Source: Phaeodactylibacter sp.
GTDB lineage: Bacteria; Bacteroidota; Bacteroidia; Chitinophagales; Saprospiraceae
DNA length: 42,158 bases
Reading direction: 5' to 3'
NCBI GenBank assembly: GCA_024102975.1
Contig: JAGFJD010000259.1
Span: forward strand, 1-42,158
Notes under the pieces: generated by a model
The model's input: the letters and a program-made list of their open reading frames with translations, nothing else
Databases searched by the model: none
What the model was told of the DNA's origin: nothing
Part shown: positions 15,097 through 23,305 of the stretch, one piece after another
Layout of the letters: each line of letters starts with the position of its first letter
Numbering within the stretch: the first letter of the stretch is position 1
Translations under genes and position numbers: made by a program

Positions 15097-18075
15097 TCAA
15101 TGCCGGGCCGCCCCGTCCAGCCCCGCTTCATACTGCGGGAAGTTCTCCATGGCTTCGTAAACGGCCGTCAGGATGCGGCGGCGTGTCTTCATTTTGTTCA
15201 GCTTGTAGTTGTTCATGGAGGGATAGGTGCGGTTGGAGAGGAAGACGTAGACGAGTTCCTTTTCCGGGTCGGCCCAGGCGCAGGTGCCGGTGAAGCCGGT
15301 ATGGCCGAAGGTGCGGTCCGAAGATTGGGCCGGCAGGTTGATCCACCGGCTGGGATCCAGCTGGCGCATATCGAAGCCGATGCCGCGGCGGGTCTCCCGA
15401 GGGTGGCGGGTGGTAAAAGCATTGATCGTCTCCGGCTGCAGGAACCGCTGGCCGCCGTATTCTCCTTTGTTGAGCAGCATCTGCATCAGCGCCGCCACAT
15501 CGTGGGCGTTGGAGAAAAGGCCGGCGTGGCCGCTGACGCCGCCAAGCAGGGCAGCACCCATGTCATGAACATACCCCTGTACGGTCTGCAGGCGAAAATA
15601 ATCGTCTCGCTCGGTGGGGATCAGCTTTTCTTTCGGTTGTTCTTTCCAGGGGGTGTACGTTATGCGGCTCAGGCCCATGGGGTGGTAGAATTGCGCATTC
15701 ACATACTCATCCAGGGGCTGTCCGCTGAGGCGTTCCACGATACGGGCGATGAGGTAGAAACCGAGGTCGCTGTATTTGTAGCCATTGTCCGGCCGCAATT
15801 CGGAATGGTAGATTTGTTCCCAGATGCTGTCGACAAAGTCATTCCGAAGATAGAGGTTGCTGGCCACCGCGACGGAGAAATTGGCGTCGGGTACACGATG
15901 GTAATATTCCGGCCGTTGGCGGGCGCGGCGGCGGCGCACCGTCATGGTCTGCTTGTAGAAGGGTATCCAGTCCACCAGCCCGGCGCGATGGGCCATGATA
16001 TCGCGCAGCACCAGGCCAGCCTTGTTGGAACCTTCCAGTTCGGGCAGGTAACGGACGATGGGCGTGTCGAGGCTGAGGCTACCCTCTTCGGACAACTTCA
16101 TAACCGCCAGCGTGGCCGAAGCGATCTTGGTCAGCGAGGCCAGGTCGTAGAGGTCGTCCCGCTCTACCGGTTCTTCATTCCGGTAGGTATGGTATCCGTA
16201 GGCTTTTTCAAAAACGATGTTGCCGTTTTTGGCGACCAGGACGGCGCAGCCCGGCGTGGCGCGGGCGGCGATCGCATTGCCGGCAATGGTGTCGATCCGG
16301 GCGAGGGTGCCCCGGTCGAGGCCCATGCTTTCCGGAGGAGCGTAGCCAAAGCGCTGGAGTTTTCGGGTGAGAACGCCCATGCCGTAAGCCGAGCGGGTGG
16401 AGGCGGTCACCGGCAGGCGCCCCCGGAAGGCGATGGCGCCGAAGAGCCCCTGGGCCGCCAGGTCCTGGGTATCCGGGTCGTCGTCATAGGCTTCCAGCAC
16501 CCAGTCGATGTCGTCAAAATACCGGAGGCTGTAGGGGTTGCCGAAAGGGACGAGGACGACGCGGGTTTCCCGGCTGAGGGCGCGCAGGAAGCTGCGGGCG
16601 CTCTGCGTGACGCCGAAGCTGCTGCCGGCCCGGTTGTTCATGCCATGGAGGCTCACGATAACGGCTTCGTATTTTGCCAGTTGCTGCAGCAAATCCTGGC
16701 TTTTCCCTGAAGAGATTTCTTTGCCTGCCTGAAGGGCCGGCATGGCCTGATAGGCCAGCAGGCGCTCCTGGAAGGGGGTGGGCGCGCCGGCGCCGATGCT
16801 GAGCGTAGCGAGGCTCAGGGTGTCGAGCCGCTGGAAGGGGATCAGGCCCTCCGGGTTGCGCACCAGGGTGAGGGCATTGGCGATAAGCTCGCGTTTCAGT
16901 TGCAGGGCCTGCCCGGAGTTGAGTACCTGGCGGATGTTTTCCGCATGCAGCGGTTCAAACCGGGTGACCCCCAGGCGGTACTTGGCAGCCAGGATTTTTT
17001 TCACGCTGTTTTCGATGCGTTCCCAGCTCAGCTTCCCCTCCCGGATGTATTTCCGGATTTCGGCGAAAGCGGCGCCCAGGTCTTCGGGGAGCAGGAGCAG
17101 GTCGTTGCCGGCCAGCAGGGCTTCGGCTTCCACCTGCCCGGCGGCAAAGTGTTTGGTCACGCCTTTCATATCCAGGCCATCGGTCACGATAAGGCCTTCG
17201 AATCCGAGCCCTTCCCGCAGCAGGCGGGTGACAGTATTGTAGGAAAGGGTGGTCGGGCGGTTCTCCCGGGCGTCCAGTTCCGGGACGTTGAGGTGGGCGA
17301 CCATTATACTGCCGACGCCGTATTGCGCCAGCACCCGGAAGGGATACAACTCAACGCTGTCCAGGCGGCTGAGGCCATGGCGGATCACCGGCAGGTCGTA
17401 GTGCGAGTCGACATCCGTATCGCCGTGGCCGGGAAAGTGCTTGGCACAGGCCAGCACACCGTGGTCCTGCAGGCCCTTGGCGTACATGTAACTTTTTACC
17501 GCCACATTCATGGGGTCCTCTCCAAAAGAACGGGTATTGATGACGGGGTTGGCGGGGTTGTTGTTGACGTCGGCCACCGGCGCAAAATTGACCTGTACGC
17601 CGATGGCCTTCAACTGGCGGGCAATCTCCTTGCCCATATCGTAGATCAGGCGGTTGTCCTTAATAGCGCCCAGCATCAATTGCTGAGGAAAGCTGATGGC
17701 GCTCTCCTTCATGCGCATGCCCAGGCCCCACTCGGCATCGGTGGCGATCAGCAGGGGCACCGGCCCGGCCAGCTTCTGGTATTCGTTGATCAGCTCGATC
17801 TGTTTCTCCGGCGTGCCCTGAAAGAAGCACAACCCGCCCACCCGGTACTCGCTGATCAGCCGCCTGACTTTGTCGACGTGGTCCTGGCCCAGGTCGGAAT
17901 GGGCGCGCAACATGAAGAGCTGCCCGATGCGCTCGTGTTCGCTCATGACGTTGTATACGGAATCCACCCATTGCTGTTCGCCCGGAGCCGTATCCCGCTC
18001 CCGGGGCACATAGAAAGCCGAAGCCGTCGCCAGGATGGCCAGGATCAGAGGTAGGATCAGTCGTCTTTTTTTCAT
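15097..18075 (-). CDS. GH3 beta-N-acetylhexosaminidase fused to a serine beta-lactamase-type domain
   Basis: A 992-residue exported fusion. After the signal peptide (MKKRRLILPLILAILATASA), residues about 35-375 are a NagZ-type GH3 domain. It has KHFPGHGDTDVDSH at 212-225, whose Asp223/His225 dyad is the acid/base system of NagZ enzymes, and IVTDGLDM with nucleophile Asp299. Residues about 380-580 look like the GH3 C-terminal domain. From about 600 a penicillin-binding/beta-lactamase fold follows: SxxK as Ser647-Leu-Thr-Lys650, YSDLGF as the Tyr motif, and HTG at 925-927 in place of KTG. GH3-serine hydrolase fusions are known in Bacteroidota. The pairing suggests removal of N-acetylglucosamine plus hydrolysis of an amide or ester, for instance on muropeptides. 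It heads the operon with susC- and susD-like genes. Confidence 0.95.
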   Translation of the reverse strand: MKKRRLILPLILAILATASAFYVPRERDTAPGEQQWVDSVYNVMSEHERIGQLFMLRAHSDLGQDHVDKVRRLISEYRVGGLCFFQGTPEKQIELINEYQKLAGPVPLLIATDAEWGLGMRMKESAISFPQQLMLGAIKDNRLIYDMGKEIARQLKAIGVQVNFAPVADVNNNPANPVINTRSFGEDPMNVAVKSYMYAKGLQDHGVLACAKHFPGHGDTDVDSHYDLPVIRHGLSRLDSVELYPFRVLAQYGVGSIMVAHLNVPELDARENRPTTLSYNTVTRLLREGLGFEGLIVTDGLDMKGVTKHFAAGQVEAEALLAGNDLLLLPEDLGAAFAEIRKYIREGKLSWERIENSVKKILAAKYRLGVTRFEPLHAENIRQVLNSGQALQLKRELIANALTLVRNPEGLIPFQRLDTLSLATLSIGAGAPTPFQERLLAYQAMPALQAGKEISSGKSQDLLQQLAKYEAVIVSLHGMNNRAGSSFGVTQSARSFLRALSRETRVVLVPFGNPYSLRYFDDIDWVLEAYDDDPDTQDLAAQGLFGAIAFRGRLPVTASTRSAYGMGVLTRKLQRFGYAPPESMGLDRGTLARIDTIAGNAIAARATPGCAVLVAKNGNIVFEKAYGYHTYRNEEPVERDDLYDLASLTKIASATLAVMKLSEEGSLSLDTPIVRYLPELEGSNKAGLVLRDIMAHRAGLVDWIPFYKQTMTVRRRRARQRPEYYHRVPDANFSVAVASNLYLRNDFVDSIWEQIYHSELRPDNGYKYSDLGFYLIARIVERLSGQPLDEYVNAQFYHPMGLSRITYTPWKEQPKEKLIPTERDDYFRLQTVQGYVHDMGAALLGGVSGHAGLFSNAHDVAALMQMLLNKGEYGGQRFLQPETINAFTTRHPRETRRGIGFDMRQLDPSRWINLPAQSSDRTFGHTGFTGTCAWADPEKELVYVFLSNRTYPSMNNYKLNKMKTRRRILTAVYEAMENFPQYEAGLDGAARH

Positions 18076-18084
18076 GTTTACGCG

Positions 18085-18116
18085 GTTTCACAGGTGAAAC
18101 ATCTTCGGAGATGTTT
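18085..18116 (-). promoter_or_regulatory. overlapping hairpins in the leader of the GH3 fusion gene
   Basis: Just upstream of the start codon (18075), GTTTCAC (18085-18091) pairs with GTGAAAC (18094-18100). AAACATCT (18097-18104) pairs with AGATGTTT (18109-18116) around a 4-base loop. The two stems share 18097-18100, so only one can form fully at a time. This could be a leader switch or a protein-binding site; no ligand is suggested by the sequence. Confidence 0.4.
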
Positions 18117-18156
18117 ATTTTTTCTTCTCAGGGCCTGGTTCTTCACATCCTACTTT

Positions 18157-18260
18157 TATACTGACGCACGGCAGGTTTTGTCGGCTACAAAACCCGCCGG
18201 GTCAGTATATACTGGCATCGCTGGTTTTGCTCCTGACAAAACCACGCGTTCGCCAGTATA
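18157..18260 (-). repeat. 104-bp double-palindrome element, copy B (inverted)
   Basis: Reverse complement of 9541-9644 with one difference (GTCGGCTAC here, GTCGACTAC in the other copy). It lies upstream of the GH3 fusion gene, so copies A and B enclose the whole GH3-susC-susD operon in opposite orientations. Confidence 0.92.
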
Positions 18261-18283
18261 AAACAAAGCATACATTAAAGGTC

Positions 18284-18341
18284 ATCAGGAAATTTTTTGA
18301 ACGCCCGTGCGTGCGCCTCTGCGTACAAAAAATTTCCTGAT
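18284..18341. repeat. perfect 16-bp inverted repeat
   Basis: ATCAGGAAATTTTTTG (18284-18299) and CAAAAAATTTCCTGAT (18326-18341) are exact complements around a 26-base GC-rich loop. It lies 14 bases beyond the stop of the 99-aa minus-strand gene, so it could act as its terminator, although the T-rich part is inside the stem. It may instead be another mobile palindrome. Confidence 0.65.
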
Positions 18342-18355
18342 AAGGTTTATCTTGT

Positions 18356-18655
18356 TCAATGCTTTTGCTGAAGCAGCTTCCTTTTTTTCATATTCTCCAA
18401 TATCAATTGAACATTCCCAATTTTCGAAGCCTCCATATTCACATACTCTCCATCGTCAAAAAACGAATCTACGCTATATAATTCGCTTGCCTCATTCATT
18501 TTGTTCAGTGTTAACCTAAAATCATTCTTAAGGCCATCAATTAACTTTTGCTTATCTGATCCTGTGTTGTCAATAATATCCTGGGTTATGTCAATTACAT
18601 CGCCAGATTTGAAAACCGCTTTATTTCTTGAAATTAGGAACACGCTTATTCTCAT
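18356..18655 (-). CDS. small hypothetical protein (99 aa)
   Basis: A 99-residue protein, MRISVFLISRNKAVFKSGD and onward, with no signal peptide or membrane helix. The C-terminal third is helical and charged, ending ILENMKKRKLLQQKH. Base composition is visibly more AT-rich than the neighbouring genes, which suggests recent acquisition. It lies 41 bases downstream of the TPR glycosyltransferase gene on the same strand and just inside the repeat-rich stretch 18157-18341. I do not recognise a family. Composition and a proper ATG support a real gene, but expression is unproven. Confidence 0.6.
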   Translation of the reverse strand: MRISVFLISRNKAVFKSGDVIDITQDIIDNTGSDKQKLIDGLKNDFRLTLNKMNEASELYSVDSFFDDGEYVNMEASKIGNVQLILENMKKRKLLQQKH

Positions 18656-18696
18656 CAGTTCTCATTTATTGAGGTGACTATACTATACTTCTCTCA

Positions 18697-20724
18697 TTAC
18701 TGCCCTCCCCCCTGCTCCACCCTTACCTGCAGGCTGGGATCCAACTCATACGCCTTCTGGCGGTACTGGTCGCCCAGGGCCGTATTGCCCAGGTTGTAGT
18801 GGGCGGTGCCCAGGTCGTACCAGCCGCGGGCGTTGCCGGGGTCCGCCTGGGTGGCCAGGGTAAAGTACTCCATGGCCTCCACCCGGTCGCCGCGGATGCC
18901 GTGGGCGACGCCGAGCAGGCGCAGCACTTCATATTCGTTGGGCATAATTTCTCTGGCTTGCTCCAGGTAGCGGACGGCTTTGCTGAGGTCGCCCTGCTTT
19001 TCGCCGAAAAATTGGCCGGCGTCCTTATAGGTGATGCCCAGGTTGCGCTGCGCTTCCGCATAGCCGGGGTCGATGGCCAGGGCGTTTTTATACGCTTCAA
19101 TGGATTTTTCGTACTCCTGCAGGTAGTTGTAGGCGTTGCCGAGCAAAAGATAAGCATTTTTATAATTGGGGTGGATGCGCAGGGCCTGCTGCAGGTGGCC
19201 CACTGCCTGCGTGAGCATATTTCTTTTCTGGTTGGGGTCCTGAACGGCAAGCGATTGGGTGACCAGCTCGCCGCCGACGGCGTTGCGCAGCTTGGCGCTG
19301 TTGGGCGAATATTGTATGTCGGTTGTAAAGAGGGTATAGTTATCTTTCCAGGCAGGGTTGCGCAGCACGGTGCGCACGGCATAAGCCAGGGAAACAATAG
19401 CCAGCGTTGCCAGTACCGGCGTAAATTGCCGGAGCGCCGGTTCTTTCCCTTTCGGCGCCCGTGCTTTTGCCCACCGGTATCCCAGGATAGCCAGCAGCAG
19501 GCAGTAGCCGGCCGAAGGCATGAACAGCAGGCGCTCCGCCATGTGGGTGCCTACGGGAAACAGCAGGTTGGAAACAATGGACAGCGTTGCCAGGTAATAC
19601 AGGATGGCAAAACTCACCGGATCTTTTTTGGGCAATTGGCGGAGGGCGTAAATGGCCAGGGCAATGTAAACCACCAGGCTCGCCCAGGCGCCCCAGTCGC
19701 TAAAATCCATCACGCCGATGTGGCGGGGGTAGTAATCGTGGGTGAGGATGTCGGGAAAAACCAGCAACTGAAGATACTTGCCCAGGGTATAGAACACGGT
19801 AGCCAGGCGCTCCTGGGCGGTAAACGGCAGGTACTGTCCGCCTTCTACCTTGACGAACGGATTGTTCATCATCTCCATCGTCGGCTCGCTCAGGCCGAAG
19901 CCCAGCACGGAGAACCGGATAGCCAGAAAGGCGGCCGCCGCCACCAGGAAAGGAACCGTTTGCCGCACGATGGCGCCCGGGCTGGCTTTGGTGAAAAAGT
20001 AGTATGCCAGCGGCCCCACTGCGAGGAAAGTGATGGCGTTCTCCTTGGAGAGCAGCCCCAGGAAAAACACCAGCCCGGCAACGGCATTCAACAGAGGTTT
20101 GTTTTCCCGGTACGCCCGGAAGGAAAAGTACAGGGCCGCCAGGCTGCCCAGCAGGGCGAGGATCTCGTCCCGCCCCTTGATATTGGCCACCACCTCGGTA
20201 TGGGCCGGATGCACGGCGAACAACAGGGCGGCTGCCAATGCGATGAACCCGGCCCGGTTTGGATTCCGGGTAGAATGGAAGAGCTTCAGCAGGAGCAGGT
20301 ACAGCACCACTGCCGTCAGGCCGTAGAACAGGCCGTTGAAGAGGTGCCCCATCAGAGGCGTTTCTCCGAAGAGCTGCACCTCCAGGGCAAAGAACACCAG
20401 CGACAGAGGCCGGTAGCGGCCACCGGCCACCAGGCTGGCCTTGCCTTCTTCTTTGAAGAAACCGAAGAAAGTGTCTTTGGACAAAATGCCGGGGATGCCG
20501 GAAACGCCATCTTTTACGAACATATTGTCATAGATAACGATGGCGTCGTCCAGAGTATAATCGTGAGACAAGGTATTTACATAGAGCAGGAAGCTGAGGG
20601 CAAAAAGCCCACCAGCTACCAGGCGTTTGTTAGCGAACAAGGCGGGGGCGCTTCCGGAAGGGCTGGCTGCCCGGGATGGGGCAGTTACCACCTTTTTCTT
20701 TGCCTTCTTATCTCTTTTGGCCAT
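18697..20724 (-). CDS. TMTC-like membrane glycosyltransferase with C-terminal TPRs
   Basis: A 675-residue protein. A Lys-rich cytoplasmic tail (MAKRDKKAKKK) precedes about ten or more membrane helices over residues 35-460. The first loop has the DD motif expected of GT-C enzymes (YTLDDAIVI, Asp59-Asp60). Other TMTC/PMT-like features are GRYRPLSLVFFALEVQLFG, HPAHTEVVANIKGRDEILA and GLLSKENAITF. Residues about 490-665 form TPR units, such as AYLLLGNAYNYLQEYEKSIE and ARGWYDLGTAHYNLGNTALG. This architecture resembles eukaryotic TMTC O-mannosyltransferases and their bacterial relatives, so it may glycosylate exported proteins from a polyprenyl-linked sugar. It is divergent from tesB across a 299-base gap. 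Acceptor and donor are unknown. Confidence 0.85.
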   Translation of the reverse strand: MAKRDKKAKKKVVTAPSRAASPSGSAPALFANKRLVAGGLFALSFLLYVNTLSHDYTLDDAIVIYDNMFVKDGVSGIPGILSKDTFFGFFKEEGKASLVAGGRYRPLSLVFFALEVQLFGETPLMGHLFNGLFYGLTAVVLYLLLLKLFHSTRNPNRAGFIALAAALLFAVHPAHTEVVANIKGRDEILALLGSLAALYFSFRAYRENKPLLNAVAGLVFFLGLLSKENAITFLAVGPLAYYFFTKASPGAIVRQTVPFLVAAAAFLAIRFSVLGFGLSEPTMEMMNNPFVKVEGGQYLPFTAQERLATVFYTLGKYLQLLVFPDILTHDYYPRHIGVMDFSDWGAWASLVVYIALAIYALRQLPKKDPVSFAILYYLATLSIVSNLLFPVGTHMAERLLFMPSAGYCLLLAILGYRWAKARAPKGKEPALRQFTPVLATLAIVSLAYAVRTVLRNPAWKDNYTLFTTDIQYSPNSAKLRNAVGGELVTQSLAVQDPNQKRNMLTQAVGHLQQALRIHPNYKNAYLLLGNAYNYLQEYEKSIEAYKNALAIDPGYAEAQRNLGITYKDAGQFFGEKQGDLSKAVRYLEQAREIMPNEYEVLRLLGVAHGIRGDRVEAMEYFTLATQADPGNARGWYDLGTAHYNLGNTALGDQYRQKAYELDPSLQVRVEQGGGQ

Positions 20725-21023
20725 ATGGCATTGAAAAATGTAATTTGTTCGAATTCGCGGGCCTGATTGAGTTTCATGAATGAATAAGGGGAAGTGATGT
20801 CGGCTGGCGACTCCGGCATGCGCTGCGTTGTCGCTCGCCTGTCGACTATCACGGTTTAAGTGCCCCCCTGTTTATTTTTCGAAAACCAATGAGGCCCGCG
20901 TTCCTGTTAAAGTGACAAAGTAATATCAACCTTGTGAACCAAAATATTGATTTTTTCAGGACATCCGGTAATGCCTTCCGGGAAAATTATTGTTAAGGAG
21001 TTATAAAACCATAACTTCCCGGC
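20725..21023. other. divergent intergenic region with a half repeat
   Basis: This region separates the TMTC-like gene (minus) from tesB (plus). It contains a half copy (20891-20922) of the inverted-repeat unit seen at 9451-9512. No coding frame stands out and no full promoter match was found for either gene, though both must start here. Confidence 0.5.
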
Positions 21024-21878
21024 ATGAAAAACATTGAAGAATTGCTCGGCCTGCTCCATCTGGAGGCCATCGAGGAGAACATATTCCGCGGGCAGAGCCG
21101 CAGCGTGGGCAGCCAGCGCGTCTTTGGCGGCCAGGTGCTGGCGCAGGCCCTGCAGGCGGCCATCCACACAGTGCCGGAAGGGCGCTTCGTACACTCCCTG
21201 CACGCCTATTTCATTTTGCCCGGCGACATAGAGTTGCCCATCGTTTTCGAGGTGGATCGTATCCGCGACGGGGGCAGCTTCACCACCCGCCGCGTCAAAG
21301 CCATCCAGAAGGGCCACGCCATATTTAACATGTCGGCTTCCTTCCAGAAACAACAGGAAGGCTTTGACCACCAGATCAGCATGCCCAACGTGACGCCGCC
21401 GGATGGGTTGATGAGTTGGGACCAGCTGGTGGAGGAATTTGGCGGCAAACTTCCGCAAAATATCCGCCGCTTCCTGGAGATCGACCACCCCATCGAGTTC
21501 CGGCCGGTGGAGCGGATTCACCCCATGCTGGCGGGCAAGCGGCATCCTCAGCGCCACGTCTGGATGCGCTCCAAAGGCGCCATGCCCGACGGCCTCACCG
21601 CCCACCAGGCCGTGCTGGCCTACGCCTCCGACTACAACCTGCTGACCACCGCCCTGCTGCCCCACGGCGACCAGGTGGCCGGCGCCAATATCCAGCTGGC
21701 CAGCCTCGACCACGGCATGTGGTTCCACCGCGATTTCCGGATGGACGACTGGCTGCTCTACGCCATCGACAGCCCCAGCGCCTCCGGGGCAAGGGGATTT
21801 ACCCGAGGCAGCGTATTTGACCAGGAAGGGAGGCTGGTGGCCTCGGTGGTGCAGGAAGGGTTGATGCGGCCGGTTTGA
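21024..21878 (+). CDS. tesB: acyl-CoA thioesterase II
   Basis: A 284-residue double-hotdog thioesterase of the TesB family, which hydrolyses medium and long acyl-CoAs to free acid and CoA in the cytoplasm. Signatures are FRGQSRSVGSQRVFGGQVLA near the N-terminus, HSLHAYFILPGD in the first hotdog, and SLDHGMWFHRDFRMDDWLLY and ARGFTRG in the second. The E. coli catalytic triad Asp204/Thr228/Gln278 aligns by an offset of one with Asp203, Ser227 and Gln277. So threonine is replaced by serine, which keeps the hydroxyl. Length equals the family norm. It converges on trhO. It is likely a stand-alone housekeeping gene. Confidence 0.94.
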   Translation: MKNIEELLGLLHLEAIEENIFRGQSRSVGSQRVFGGQVLAQALQAAIHTVPEGRFVHSLHAYFILPGDIELPIVFEVDRIRDGGSFTTRRVKAIQKGHAIFNMSASFQKQQEGFDHQISMPNVTPPDGLMSWDQLVEEFGGKLPQNIRRFLEIDHPIEFRPVERIHPMLAGKRHPQRHVWMRSKGAMPDGLTAHQAVLAYASDYNLLTTALLPHGDQVAGANIQLASLDHGMWFHRDFRMDDWLLYAIDSPSASGARGFTRGSVFDQEGRLVASVVQEGLMRPV

Positions 21879-21973
21879 AACAAGCTTGATTAAACGAACT
21901 ATTTCTGCTTGATGACGAAATATTCGTCAAGCCAGCTAAAGCTTCTTTCAAAGTAAGCGATTTGGTGATATGA

Positions 21974-23020
21974 TCACTTAAGTATAAGCTCCTCATCCTT
22001 CCGGAACGCCTTATACCGGCCCTTCCCAAACTTCGTCCCGTTAAACTCTACCTTGCCCCGCAGTTCCTCCTGTTGCTCCCCGGGCAGCTGAATGAAATCA
22101 CTACACTTTTGCGAACAACAATTGCGGTACTTTTCGGCACATTCCTCACACTGAATGAACAGGATATGGCAGGCGTCGTTGGCGCAGTTGACGTGCGTGT
22201 CGCAGGGCTGGCCGCACTGGTGGCAGCGGGCGATGACCTCCTCCCCGATGCGTTCGCCCATGCGCTCGTCGAAGACGAAGTTCTTGCCCCGGAACCGGAT
22301 GGGCAGGCCCTTCTCCCGGCACTGCCGGGCATACTCGATGATGCCGCCGTCGATCATGCAGACTTTGCCGAATCCCTTGTGCAGGTAATAGGCGCTGGCC
22401 TTCTCGCAGCGGATGCCGCCGGTGCAGTACATGATGATGGGGTGGTCCTTCTTGTCCTCCAGCATCTCCTCTACGATGGGCAGGGCCTCGCGGAAAGTCT
22501 CCACATCCGGGCAGATGGCGCCTTCGAAGTGGCCGACCTCGCTCTCGTAGTGGTTGCGCATGTCGACGACTATGGTGTCGGGGTTGTCCATCAGCTCGTT
22601 GACTTCTTCCGCGCTGAGGTGTTTGCCCCGTTTGGTGACGTCGAAGCTCTTGTCGTCCAGCCCGTCAGCCACGATCTTGTCGCGCACCTTTATCTTGAGC
22701 TTGTAGAAGGACTTGCCGTCGTCGTCCACCGCGATGTTCAGGCGGGCACCATCGAGCCAGGGGATGCTGTACATATCCTCCCGAAAGGCCTCTAAATTCT
22801 TGTCCGGCACAGAGATTTGCCCGTTGACGCCCTCGCTGGCCACATAGATGCGGCCGAAGACGCCCAGCTTGCTCCAGCGCCGGTACAGCTCGTCGCGGAA
22901 CTGCCCGGGGTCTTTGATCTGGTGATAGCGGTAAAAGGAAAGGGTGGTTCGCGCCTCTTCGCTCTCCAGCATACGGCGCTTTAGCTCGTCGCTGTTGACG
23001 AGGTTGTACAATCTCGGCAT
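21974..23020 (-). CDS. trhO: tRNA uridine(34) hydroxylase (rhodanese-like, YceA/TrhO)
   Basis: A 348-residue TrhO/YceA protein. The family makes 5-hydroxyuridine at position 34 of certain tRNAs, the first step toward cmo5U/mo5U. The N-terminal acylphosphatase-like part includes [17 protein letters not shown]. The rhodanese domain has [21 protein letters not shown] and the active-site loop [12 protein letters not shown], with Cys199 and a second Cys205. The C-terminal region carries several Cys pairs ([30 protein letters not shown]), as is usual in the longer family members and suggestive of metal binding. A strong Bacteroidota promoter lies 128 bases upstream. The gene stands alone between tesB and proB. 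Confidence 0.95.
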   Translation of the reverse strand: MPRLYNLVNSDELKRRMLESEEARTTLSFYRYHQIKDPGQFRDELYRRWSKLGVFGRIYVASEGVNGQISVPDKNLEAFREDMYSIPWLDGARLNIAVDDDGKSFYKLKIKVRDKIVADGLDDKSFDVTKRGKHLSAEEVNELMDNPDTIVVDMRNHYESEVGHFEGAICPDVETFREALPIVEEMLEDKKDHPIIMYCTGGIRCEKASAYYLHKGFGKVCMIDGGIIEYARQCREKGLPIRFRGKNFVFDERMGERIGEEVIARCHQCGQPCDTHVNCANDACHILFIQCEECAEKYRNCCSQKCSDFIQLPGEQQEELRGKVEFNGTKFGKGRYKAFRKDEELILK

Positions 23021-23147
23021 GTTGAATGGTTTGGTACGTTAAGCAATATCGACAAGTTGCAGGCTTGTTGGGCGCAGGCCCTGGCTGCCAACTGTACCTG
23101 CCGCGAAGCCAAAGCGTTGCTCTGCTTTGCGGCTGATTTTTACGGGG

Positions 23148-23181
23148 CAAAGATAGGGGAATTTTGCGGGAAAAGTTCAAA
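23148..23181 (-). promoter_or_regulatory. Bacteroidota-type promoter for trhO
   Basis: On the minus strand, a -33 box TTTG (23181-23178) is followed after 22 bases by TATCTTTG (23155-23148), a perfect TAnnTTTG -7 box. The predicted start of transcription would give a leader of roughly 120 bases before the trhO ATG at 23020. Confidence 0.65.
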
Positions 23182-23305
23182 TTCTATCCGGCTATGGCTG
23201 GACGGAGACTGCCGGGCTGTGTACGCCTGCACCGAACTCGATTCGGGGATGTACGTCTGTCCAATCGGGTGTCCAACATCAGCCTTTCTATCCGGCAACG
23301 CCTTT

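Noticed and set aside
21885-21970. Protein-like phrase ELFLLDDEIFVKPAKASFKV on the plus strand between tesB and trhO
   Set aside because: About 26 codons only, with a stop directly upstream and no start codon; it includes a short palindrome (GACGAA/TTCGTC). It may be a decayed gene end, but this cannot be supported.
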